From NCBI GenBank assembly GCA_029706075.1, contig JAINUG010000116.1, positions 563,501 to 627,500 on the forward strand: 64,000 nucleotides of DNA, given 5' to 3'. The position numbers and the translations under genes are program-made. Under the pieces are notes generated by a model, which saw nothing but the letters and a program-made list of their open reading frames with translations, was not told the origin of the DNA and searched no databases. Source of the DNA: Aldrovandia affinis (lineage: Eukaryota; Chordata; Actinopteri; Notacanthiformes; Halosauridae). Every line of letters begins with the position of its first letter. Within the stretch, counting starts at the first letter, position 1. Shown one piece after another: positions 28,801 through 42,000 of the stretch.

Positions 28801-31800
28801 GGAACCTCTATATGCTTTTGCGTTGTAGAGTGTAGCCAGGAGTTCTTCAAACAGAACAAAACCGTGAAAATATTTTACCTTCAATATGCTTTAATATGCT
28901 TTGAAAACTTTCCCAAGGTGGAAGGCAAAGAGCAGGTAAAGAGAGACCACAATAAGCCAGTATGCGTGCCATTTAAGAGATGGATGCTTACAAATGTTGG
29001 GCAAAATTTGTGTTTTATGTTGAACATAATGTGCATTGCCTAGACTGGGGCCCAGAGCAATGAATACACAGTGCACAGACCTGGAGACCATTCCCAGTAA
29101 GTGTGCCAAATCCATAGCTGTAGCATAGTGAAGGCTGTCAGAAGTTACTTTAAAAAAGGTGAAACAATCTGGCAACTTTGTCTAAAAGGTTACAGATCCT
29201 GCCACAAAGCTTATGAATCAAACTGTAATAAATTCAGAATATAAGCATAAAACAGGAGCTGGAAAAAATAAGGCAGTTTGTTCCAATTTGAATAGGCAGT
29301 AACAAAATTAGAAAGGGTATTGCTGCCCCCTACTGGTCGATGCTTGAATTATAGATTTGAGAGATTAACTGTGATTGCTGTAATTCATGGTGAGATGACA
29401 ACATTTCCAGGTACACTAAGAAAGCCCCTTGGAAAAAGAACTGTAAAATCAACCACTATATGACTGAACAACCTGCAGGCAGGTTTTTCGGGCAGGCCTG
29501 CAGTTTCTTATACAAATCAGGCTCAACATCTTGGCCTTACATCACTAAATATGTTTGGGTCTGTTCTTATTTTTCAGGAGAGTCTGACCTTGCTCTGAGG
29601 TGCTCGGAGCCCGAGAAGAGTCTAAACCACAAAATCGTTTTTCATAAATATGACGTCTGGTTGACATCCTACAAAGTGTAAGGTTGCTTATTGCATTAAG
29701 TGCGCACAATTCCTGAGACTCTATGCTAATTGGCCACATTTTCCCTTTGATATTTAGTCTCATTAATAAAGCTAATCCTTAAAGATTTAAGAATCTGGAT
29801 ACACCGGATGATCCCCTTACCTCCAACCATTACCTCGTGATGAACCAGAAACGTTTCATTAACAAATATTTGAATGGATGGAAAGAGACAGAAATTCAGA
29901 ACGCCCAAGGTTTTACGCCCACCTCAAACAGGGAAAATATAATGAGGCTTGACAACTTGTTATTCAATCTTATGCTGGCACAGGCTACTGGCATGGTCTG
30001 TCCTACTTTTAGTCCACAATAATCTCATTATTTGGTACATACAGTATATTTTTCGAAAAATGATAAATGCTTGACTCACTAGAACCAATCTACACATATA
30101 ATAGTCCTGAAACTATTTACTTTTTATAATTTCAGATTTTTTTCCCATTTTTCTCCCAATTTGGTACCTTCTTCTAATTCAACTACCCCCCCTAGTGGTA
30201 TGACCTCACCACTGCAGCTCTGGGACTGGCAGTGACAGAAACAGGACCTCCTCTGAAACGCAACTCACCAAGCCATCGAGTGTGACTCACAGAGTCACAG
30301 CCAGGGATCGAACCCAGGCTGCAGTGGGCAACCTGCACTTAGAACAGGTGTCTTTAGGGGCGGTCGATAGCGTAGTGGTCTAACGCACCACACTTTGGCT
30401 GGTCTGGTGCGGTGTGTGCTGCCTGTCAGGGACGCGGTTCGAAACCCGCGTCTCTACCAGACCGACCCTGGTCATCAGCCCCGATCGGGGGCGGTGTTTG
30501 GCTGTCCGCCCCATTGGGAGGAGGGAGGGTGAACCAGCACAAGTCCGTCGAGGAGCAGGAAAAGGCGTCTGTGGTAGGGTTCCGTCATGGAAGAGGTGGA
30601 TCTATCGGCCCGGAAGTGTCTCAACCCAGAGGACGGGCGGCGGACTTGAGGGGGAGGGTGAATGGAAATAAATAGACGGTATAATTGGCAACCAAACTTG
30701 GAGAAAAACTGAAGAAAAAAATAAGAACAGGTGCCTTTACCATCTGGGGGCCCTGTGCCTGAAATTAATTTTAAGCTCGGCAGAAAACCTTGGATGATCC
30801 AAGGTCATTCGTCCAGCCAAACACACCCCAGGGCATAATTCAGTTTAAAAGGCTGGCTGTACATGAGTAAACTGCAAACTGATGTAATGTGGAAGCGTGG
30901 TACCAAAGTTTCACAGTGCGGTCATGACAAAGCCCTGTTTCTACTTACCCGGTCTCCGTTGAGCCCAGGATCACCCTTCTCACCCTTTTCAGCATTTTGC
31001 CCCTATAAAACATAAACAGACAGGGACAGACACATGCACAGATAAAGCTACAACAAAAGGAAAGACCTCACACTGAAAGAATGGGGTAAACAGAATTTGG
31101 CATTACTGTATTGCATGAGTAAATTATTGAACTATTAATAAATATATCACTCGAAACTTCAACAATGGAGTGACATGCAACAATTCCCCTGGCTGTTGGG
31201 AACAAAGCTCAAGCCAAATAGAGATAAAGGAATTTCTTTAAGAAATCTTACTGGATCACCTGAGGGTCCGGACTTTCCGGGCATTCCATTGGCTCCCTGA
31301 AAGACAAGAGGAGGCATGTTTAGTAAATCAATAAGTCCTAAAATAAAGTCAGTCAAAGAGTTTATTCAACAATCACGTGCATAAACTGTCTGAAATGTTT
31401 CTGTCCTGTTGAATTATAACAGTCCAAAGCTTTAACATAAAGACTCATCTAATGTGGCGGCAGTGTAGTGTAATGGTTAGGGAACTGGGCTTGTAACTCA
31501 GAGGTCGCTGGTTCAATTCCCAGGTGGGGCACTGCTGTTGTACCCTTGAGCTAAAGGTACTTAACCTGAATTGCTTCAGTAAAAATATCCAGCTGTATAA
31601 ATAGATTGTATGTAAAGAAATGTAAAACTGTATAAGTCACTCTGGATAAGAGCGTCTGCTAAATGCCTAAAATGTAAAATGTAAATGTAAAATGTAATCC
31701 TAAACGGTCACTTAACAATTGAAAGAGTCAGGTTGTGAGAGTGATCAGGCCTGATTGATTGGCCCTGTGTGTGAGTGATGAGTGATCAGGCCTGATTAAT

Positions 31801-34800
31801 TGGCCCTGTGTGTGAGTGATGAGTGATCAGGCCTGATTAATTGGCCCTGTGTGAGTGATGAGTCAGGATGAGTGATCAGGCCTGATTGATTGGCCCTGTG
31901 TGTGAGTGATGAGTGATCAGGCCTGATTAATTGGCCCTGTGTGTGAGTGATGAGTGATCAGGCCTGATTAATTGGCCCTGTGTGTGAGTGATGAGTGATC
32001 AGGCCTGATTGATTGGCCCTGTGTGTGAGTGATGAGTGATCAGGCCTGATTAATTGGCCCTGTGTGTGAGTGATGAGTGATCAGGCCTGATTAATTGGCC
32101 TGTGTGTGAGTGATATGGTGATCAGGCCTGATTAATTGGCCCTGTGTGTGTGTGAGTGATGTGAGTGATGGAAGATGGAAGGGAATCTCACGTTTGGTCC
32201 AGAGAGTCCGGGCTGGCCTATCTCACCCTCAATACCTGCTTCCCCCTGTTGTAGGAAGAGACACAAAACATTGAACATTGAACCATTGAAAGTGGTTCTC
32301 TGTGGCTCAGTTGGTAGAGCACAGTGTTGGCAACGCTTAGGTTGTGGGTTCAATTCCCACTGGGACCACATATACTGAAAAATGTATGCATTCACTACTG
32401 TAAGTCGCTTTGGATAAAAGCGTCTGCTAAATGGCATATATTATATATTATTGAACATAACCACAGTTTAAATAAACATTTTCTTATTTTAGTTCTTCAC
32501 ATGATTAAAGACAGAATTAACACAATGCTCTCAACAAATTTTAATCCAGTTTTTGTTCTTACTTTTACCCTTTTTCCTCCATTTTGAAACACCCAACTGT
32601 ATTTTCAAGCTGCACTTGCCGCAACCCTCTCCTCCAAAACATGTGATGACAGTCACCACTTATTCACACATAACACATAAGTTAAAGAATTTGTCTCTGA
32701 TTTTCTCCCAATTTAGTAGCCAATTACATCCTCTCTTTTCATGTCAATCCCCCTCTCGTATTGTGAGTTCACTGCTGTAGCCCTGAGACCGGCAGTGACA
32801 AAGGCAAAGTATCGTCTCCTCCGAGACAGCACTCACCAGGCCATCGACCATAACTCCGGTACTCCAGAGCCACTCCTATACGCAGCGAACTCATATCGGC
32901 TTCCCTCCCCCCCTCCCTGGGGCGGACAGCCAATCGCCGCCCCCTAGTGGCACTCCTGGCCAGAGCCGACTCTGGCGTGGCCGGTGGAATCGAACCCTGG
33001 TCGCAGTGGCCAGCGTCGAACGTTGTAACCGCTAGAGCACCCGGGAGGCCCAAAGGACCGTAGTTCATAAGTTAAACTTGCACAGACATGAGTCGGAGGA
33101 AGACACTTTGGCTGCGTCCCAATGCTTGTTTCCTACGTCTACTTCTCCGTGGCTCCGCTCCAATAGTCTTTACTCATCTCCTATCCCACAGAGGGTAAAG
33201 GACGAGGACACGAGCAGCACAGAGATGCAGTGGGGCGAAGCGAGGAAAGATAATTGGAACAGCTTTGACCAGGCAGACTGAGCCCGGTGCCCTTTCGACC
33301 AAAACTTTTTTTTCTTTATTTTTTTGATTTTACCCTGTTTTTCTCCCAATTTGGTAGCCAATTACTCCCGCTATTCTTAGTTCAATCCCCTCCCTCGTAG
33401 TTTGTTGCCGTAGCCCAGTGACCGGCAGTGAGAATGGCGACATAAAAAATATATATATATTATTATTTTTTAAAGTAAGCAAGGATACATATACAAAAAG
33501 TATTGAACAAGTAGGCAGTGGTGATGTCAATCATGCATCGCCCCACGGGGCTGCTGGCCACTGATCGTTGTGTCTGAACCACACATTTCATATTGAGTAC
33601 TCATGATTTTGTATTTACAGCAGAAACTCACTGGATCCCCTTTGGGACCCGGAGGTCCATCCCAGCCTGGTTTTCCCTGTAGGAACACAAGAAAATCAAA
33701 GTGGTAATATAAACGACATGCGTTTAAATTCAGCAGGAAACGTAATCAGCGACAGTGATTTATAACCTCTCAAACTAAATAAAAAAACTGCAACTAGGCA
33801 CTTTGCAGAGAGCATCACAAAAAATATGATAATAAAAAATATTGATGTCAGATGTGAAAATAATTACTTAAATGACACACAGAAAAATCACAAGTAATAC
33901 ATTACAATCATAACAAACCATGACGGCATGTTTTTATTCACTATGTTCACCATCTCTGTTTAAAATTTCAATGACAAATGCATTTACAACACAGCATTGG
34001 TGAATTGATATAATCAAATCATTGAAATAAGTCTAAACGGATCCAGCATGGGGCACAGTGAAGTTTATTTAGTCTAATTGAAAGTCTTAAAACACAATCA
34101 AAGGTTTATTAGCCCAGTTACATTCCAATCAAAGCAGCAAAATCCCTGCAAGGCCAAATCTCTTCATATTAGCAGTGAGCGCAGCAGAGACAGCAGCGAG
34201 GAGCTAAATCTCCCTCCCTTCCCCCGTCTTCCCTGAAGTGTAAACGCTCATTTGAGAAATGAGCATACCAAAACTTCTCCTGCAGTATAATTTACATTTC
34301 TGCAATCCCACTGAGGCTTTTTCACCTTTTAAAAATGTGATTAAAAAAGGATGATAGGGGGCCTCGGATAGCGTAGCGGTCTAATGCACTCGCATAGACT
34401 GGTGCTTTGGGAGTGTGAGCTGCCTATTGCGGTCGCGGTTTGAAACCTGACTGTGCTAGACCGGCCCTGGGCAGGAGCCCCGATCGGGGGCAACATTTGT
34501 CTGTCCGCCCCATGGGAAGGGGGGAGGGTGAGCCGGCACAAACTCGCCGTGAAGTGCAAAGGGTGTCTCCAGAAAGGGGGGCGAATCAAAATAAATAGAG
34601 GAAATAATTGGCCACTAAATTGGGTGCTAAAAAGTAAAATAAAAAAAGGACGATAGGAGCCTGTTTGAACTTTACTATGATTTTGAGTTTGTACCCAGAG
34701 TAAGTCTCCTGCAACTAATCTTAACCAATGGCTGTTGAACAAAAGCTACCAATAAAAAGCAAAACTACATCACATATAATTTTCTATAATAACTCTGTGG

Positions 34801-36030
34801 TCTGTAGGCCTTGGAAACCCTAATTATACCATGGATTAATCAGCACCACTATAAGAGACAGTAGTACACTTACTGCACTATATGATAAATGATTTTATTA
34901 AAAGATGAATGATTATTTTGTGTCACTCTGTGATGCATTTGCCCTGTCATTATAAACTCATCCCACCTGTGGCCCACGGACTCCAGGAAACCCAATGGTG
35001 CCGTCAGGGCCTGGCTCACCCTGCAACACAACAACACAAACCCCTTCACCAGTGGCACCAGCACAGGCACCAGACAGGGCTCCTGACTGCAGTATGTCAA
35101 TAATAAGTAAGAGATCATGTGCTGTGGACGTCAGGGTGATGCGACCTTTAAGTGCCGTCATTCTCAACAACCACACTTGTCCGCAGAATATTATCCCGCT
35201 TACACCATGAACCAAATGAACAGGGTGGCAGTGTAGTGACAACCTCTCCTGACCAATCAGAATCGAGTATTTAATGAAGACGTGGCATAATGAGCATTAA
35301 CAGATGAACCAGATGGTGATTGGCCCTACAGCCCAACAGGTGAATATGGAGATTGTGTTCACACTGCCATTCCCGTTTTGAAAGTGAAAGTGATTTACTG
35401 TCCTCACTGAATCCACATCAGTGTTCTCTTCGTGCGTAACACAAGACGCCAGTTTAAGCATGAATATATAAATGATTAATACATATATAAACAGCATCAA
35501 TTGCTGCAATATTTCAAGAACACATTTAAAACAGTGAATTTAATGCGATGTGATAAGTAAATACGCCATAAATGATGATTTAGCAGGATAATGTGCCATG
35601 ATCAGTGTGAATAGTAATAGAGATGATATTATGGATATAATCTGTGAAGGGAGTATCACTCACATGTCGACCAAGGTGACCTCTCAGCCCAACAGACCCT
35701 GGGTGGCCCTGACAGAGGTGCAGGGATATCATTAGGTACTTATTTCACAGAGGCTCAAAGCATATATTCCAGGTACACATTGTTATTGTGTAAAGTGTTC
35801 TTACTGGCGGCCCATTGACTCCAGGGACCCCCTTCATGCCTCTCGGCCCCACGGTTCCCTGGAGGAGAAGAGAACGGGACAGATCACTCGACTGGATTTA
35901 ATCCCAGTGCTGTCGAGGCAAGTGCATGAACCTGCGGTCCAACTCACAGAGGGGCCCGGCCGTCCTGTGAACCCGGGCGGTCCGTTATCCCCCTAGAGCG
36001 GAGCGAGAGAGAGAGAGAGAGAGGGGGGGG

Positions 36031-36061
<31 letters not shown>

Positions 36062-39000
36062 CAGAGAGAGACAGAGAGAGAGAGACAGACAGAGAGACAG
36101 AGAGAGAGAGAGAGTGTGTTTAGTGATATGAGACTCTCAAGGTGCAGGACGCATGGTGAAGGACAGGGCTGGGAGTGGTGATACTCACAGTGGGGCCAGA
36201 CGGTCCCACGAACCCCAGGGGTCCTCTTGCTCCAGGCACTCCCTGCACAACACAACGATACACAGAGGCCTTCACTAATAAAGCCTATGATTCCACTTTT
36301 TTTTACTTCAATGGGCTTACGCCCATTTATTTGAAAAACTGTGGTTCTGTGTGTCTCAGTAGGTAGAGCATGGTTCTGTGTGGCTCAGTAGGTAGAGTGT
36401 GGTTCTGTGTGTCTCAGTAGGTAGAGCGTGGTTCTGTGTGTCTCAGTAGGTAGAGCGTGGTTCTGTGTGTCTCAGTAGGTAGAGCATGGTTCTGTGTGGC
36501 TCAGTAGGTAGAGCGTGGCACTGACAATGCTTAGGTTGTGGGTTTGATTCCCATCGGGACCACATATTCCCATCGGGACCACATATACTGAAAAATGTAT
36601 GTGTTCACTACTGTAAGTTGCTTTGGATAAAAGCGTCTGCTAAATGGCATATATTAGAACTGCATAGTCAGCTTTACAGTACATGAATTCTGAGTAAATG
36701 GTTCTCCATTGTGGACCATCAACAAGAGCAAGAGACGGGTGGCCATGTTCATAATGTGGGGTTATTCTCAAAGGGCTCATCCTTAAAATCTGAGGGACAA
36801 TGTTGGGCCTGTGGTATTAAGGATTTCTACATCTTAATTTGTGTTTGTTTATTTCCATACAGACAACAATTTCCCTGTGTTTTATTTTCTATTATTTTTT
36901 TACTTCTGGGAATATAGAAATAATTAAATAAAAACCCTAGCCAGACTTTAAATACATACTATATACATATTTATAGGGGGCACAAGGGGGGCACGCGTCC
37001 TCAAACGTTAATCGCGTACCAAGCAAGACGACAAACCGTTGAAACAAACGCGACTTTAAGTTTGATCAGTCCATTACTGGTAAGTTAATTAACTTAGTTA
37101 GTTAGTTCATTAGTTAATTAACTTACAAACTTAAAGTTGTGCATGTTTCAAAAGTTTGTCGTCTTGCTTGGAACGCGATTAACGTTTGAGGACGCGAATG
37201 CGTACTGGCGTACCACTTATGTGCACCCTTGTTTATATTTATTTATATACACATGCATATTATTGGCTGAAGGTCATTACTCACAATGTACCCTGTAATC
37301 CCGATCCGTCCCCGGTCTCCTTTATTCCCCTGAGGATGAAAAAAGGTTCATCATTAAACACGTTATCAGAGCCTGACCAAGCCCAGGGTCAAACAAAATC
37401 GCCATTCTACATTTCTGCATTTACAGCAGAAACAATTTGGTCAAGATCCTTGGGTCTACTGTAACCGATCTGCATTTTTTGGGAATAAATAAAAGCGTGA
37501 CTCATTAGCAGAGAATCTGACCTTTTCGCCTGTTCGCCCCCGGGCTCCCTGAAGGCCTGGTTCACCTTGATAACCCTGAGCAGGATCAAAACGGTGTTAC
37601 ACTCACATGTTCACAGAGTTCTCACATGTTCTCATATATTTTCATTGGATGTGGATGAAAACCTGGAACCAAAAGCAAATTGAATGGTACATTTCTTCAA
37701 ACATCCCCAAGCCTCTTCTTTTAAAGGAAGGCAAAATCAGTGAGTTGCAAAATAAGAGAGCGGTCCAAATAAGAGCACTTCCATGTGTGTCGTACAATTT
37801 ATCATCATGTCAAGGGATATGTAGTCCTGGCTGCACTGATAACTAAACCGGTTCCTTTTAAAAAAATTTTTTTTTTAAACTTTTTTTTTCCGATTTTTCT
37901 CCCGTTTTTCTCCCAATTTGGTAGCCAATTACACCTGCTATTTTCAGGTCAATCCCTACCTCATAGTTTGCTGCCATAGCCCTGTGACCGGCAGTGACAA
38001 AGGCAAAGTATTGTCTCCTCCGAGACAGCACTCGCCAAGCTGACAAACATCTTGTCGACTTCCCTTCTCCCTCCCTGGGGCGGACAGCCAATTGCCGCCC
38101 CCGGTGGCACTCCCAGCCAGAGCTGACTGGCATGGCCAGGGAATCGAACCCCGGTCGCCATGGCCAGTGTCGGACATTGAAACCACTAGACCACGCGGGA
38201 GGCAACTAAACAGGTTCCTGTTGTGTTCACCTCCTATCATCGAACGTCTGCTTTTTTTGAGATTATGTGAAATAAACTGTAAATAAATAGTGTAATCCAA
38301 AAAGAAATCCTGGCCATTCTTACCCACTCACCCAGCTCCCCTTTGGTGCCTCTCTCTCCTCTGTAGCCTTGGGGGCCCTGCAGGTGGAGGCAAACACACC
38401 TCTGTCAAAAACATCTTTAAACATTCATTTCATTTACTTATTTTAATTTGTTAGGAACCTAATAAAAAGCATTGTTACAATGTAAAACAACAAGCATCAG
38501 ATACATATTTCATACAGGTATATATTTGATATATTAGAGACACAATTTCCAACACCTGTCACACAGAAAAAGAAAAGTATGTATTTAAAATTTTTTTTTT
38601 TTTTTAAACACACGCACAAACACATTACAAAAAGTACATCCATTTTACACAACAAACTAGCAATGAATAAAACAAAAACACAAGCACTCCTAAATGACAT
38701 AATACGAGCAGCCATAGATAGACCACACATAGCAACCAACAAATTATTGCTGGATTCAAATATAGTTAAAAAGCAATTTGGACATTTATTAGTACTGACA
38801 GTATCAACAAGAACAGATATTATGATTGATGTTGAGAGATGTTATTTTCCTAAAGCTAAAGCTATGACTTTTAAGATGACATTGCAAAAACGACTGTATC
38901 TCTTAATATCAGTTGGTAATGAATTCCAATGTTTAGAGGCATTTATAGAAAATGCACTTACGTACATGTGTAATGACATTATAATTGGAACTGTAAGCCA

Positions 39001-42000
39001 AGGGGTACTTAATGCAGTATTTCATCTAAAGTGTTGGAAAAATAGACCAATTACATTTGGGTGGCAATGTTAGCATAATGGTTAAGGAACTGAGCTTGTA
39101 ACTCAGAGGTTGCAGGATTGATCCCAGGTGGGGCACTGCTGTTGTACCCTTGAGCTAAAGGTACTTAACCTGAATTGCTTCAGTAAAATATCCAGTTGTA
39201 TAAATGTATTGTATGTAAAGAAATGTAAACTGTGTAAGTCGCTCTGGATGAGAGTGTCTGCTAAATGCCTGTAATGTTAGGAATACATGACGTAATTGAA
39301 TGTAATTCAAAATATACCAATTATTTATTCTTTTATTTGCTTTGCTCACTTATAATTGTACTCATGGGCAACCACACAATAGACCCTGAAATACTGATGT
39401 CCTTTAATCCTTTAGACTACCGTGTCCTCAGGTGCAGGTCCACATTTCTTACCCGTTCCCCAGGTGGTCCTTGTGGGCCACTGTTCGCATCACTCCCGGG
39501 GAAGCCATCTTGTCCTGGTCTTCCTGGGGGGCCTGGCAATCCTTGGGGCCCTGGGGTACCCTGATGATCATTCACAGGGTTTGTGGGCGGGTTTGGTGGG
39601 GGACATTCAACTATACCGGCCTAACAATGATATAGAAGCAGGACTAGTTAACCCCAATATGCTGCGATGGATTTCCCCCCCATAACCAGTCATCAGATGA
39701 AGTGATCTGTTATGACAGGCTGGCAGTGTAGTGTAATGGTTAGGGCTTGTAACTCAGAGGTTGCAGGTTCAATTCCCAGGTGGGAGCACTGCTGTTGTAA
39801 AAAATATCCAGCTGTACAAATGGATTGTACGTAAAGAAATGTAAACTGTGTTAGTCGCTCTGGATAAGAGCGTCTGCTAAATGCCTAAAACTGTAAACGT
39901 AAGGCTTCCAGCTTTTTTTCACATTCTGGCTAAAGTGATAGACGAGACACAGGCGGAGGAGGAGGAGTCTGATTCGGTTTGTTAAAGGAGGACCCCTGGC
40001 ACTCAGACGCCGGGCAGCTTGTTCAGTCTGTCGCCGTGGCGACGCCTCCACTCGTACAGTCAGTCTGTCGCCGAGGCAACGCCTCCACTCGTCTGAGCCT
40101 TCCGGCGCCTCCTCACTTCACAGGCTCTTGCAACATGTCAGGGTTAATAAGGGACACTGCATGGTGGTATTACCATAACACTGCTGTAGAGCATGCTCTA
40201 CTCTGGGTTAGGGTCAAGGTGAGTGCAGGTTTTGGCCAACATGTTTGAAAAATCTTGTGGCACACACTACCAATTGTAGTGTCAGGATATATTGATATAT
40301 ACTATATACACTACTGGTCAAAAGTTTAGAACACCCCCATTTTCCAGTTTTTACAGAAATGTAAGCAGTACAAGTCCAGTGAATAACTTGAAATGGTACA
40401 AAGGTAAGCAGTAAACTGCCAGATGTTAAAAAAAAAAAAATATATATATACTGCTACATCTATAATGTTAATGTCATGGGTTCCTGATAATGGAGAAGAA
40501 TGAAACAAAACATAGGTGGCAAATCTCTAACACCCCATGCAGAGGACCGTTGGAAATCCTTGGCCAAACTTATAATGGTGGCAATGCTGAAGCAGAATGT
40601 GCTTCAGCATTCTCTGTGAAAAGATTGTCGGTGTTTGTTGAGCGTGTGGATTTTGGGATTCCTTTTTCCTTACATTTCCTAGCTAACATTCAGACATTCA
40701 GAGTAAGCCCAGGTCCAACAGGAGCTGCATAATTTGACCCAAATGCGTCTCGATCAGGAAAGCTATGAGAGAGAGAGAGAAAACGGAGATACCTACGATT
40801 GGCCCCGGGTCCCCCTTCATCCCCTGCTGTCCTGGTATCCCTGGAGGCCCCTGGAAGAGAGGGACAAACTCTGAGCTGTGGGAGCAGTGCTGTGAAGACC
40901 AGGCTAGCAGTGTGCAGAGCAATTTCACTCAATCAAGATGTAATATAATAATATAATATATAATATGCCATTTAGCAAACGCTTTTAGTGGGACTTACAG
41001 TAGTGAATGTATAAATTTTTCAGTATATCAATCAAGATGAACCCACAACCTTCATTGTCAACACTGACTATTTACTGAGTTACAGAACCACTAATCATCC
41101 ATTGCATTTATGGTTACCTCCTAAACACTCACCTTCAATACAATTTTTAGGGTATCTCATAATTCATCCAAATTATTATTCATGTATTTATATATTATAC
41201 TACAGTCTGTACTATTACTGGATTACAGTCCATGGAGTGAAGCCACTGAGATAAGAAGTCCACCCCCCCCACCCCCCCCCAGCAGCAATCCATGCCCAAC
41301 ATTTATAAAAACAAATATGGGACATGCATTACAATCATCCAGGGGGTTAAGGGGTAAAACATTAACACTGTGGAATCGTCTTTCCCAGAGTCCAGATGTC
41401 ATTTTGTTGTAGGGAATTCATTTAAATGGAAGCAAGAACTGTGAACATGCACTTGAGACAACAGATTGCAATACCTGAATGACGGCACAGGGGGCGCTAA
41501 AGACCTGCTCAATACACTGTGTTGCGTTAAATTGCAGCGACGGCAGGGCGTTTCAGTATCATGAACCTGTTGTAACCTCCATCACAGTGACCATTATACA
41601 AGCACTGAGATTAAGCTCCTCTATAACCGCATCCAAATCACATCTAAATACCCCTGTTTGATATTTGTTCGCACTACTATTATGACTGTTATGCAGTCAC
41701 AAAATAATATTAACAATACTTCGGATGACTTTTAGATTATTTCTGGATTGCTGGTGAGCATATTGTCAACAACCAAGTGCAATTCATGCGTTCATTTCTC
41801 TGCTTATGAGAATTTCTATTTTTACTTCATTGAGTCATTTAAGCCATTATCAAATATACATTATACACGTGCATGTATATTTGAACTATAATTAAAATAT
41901 ATAAAAGAGCGGTTGGCCTACAGTACTCACAGGGGGCCCTGGATCACCTTGGGGTCCGTAAGGTCCTGGGGGGCCCTTCAGTCTCTGAAGATGACAAACA

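Noticed and set aside
31735..32165. CRISPR-like array of regular repeats
   Set aside because: Units are contiguous with no unique spacers, in a vertebrate intron.
38579..39073. Plus-strand open frame of 164 codons
   Set aside because: Antisense of a LINE ORF2 fragment ([14 protein letters not shown] on the minus strand).
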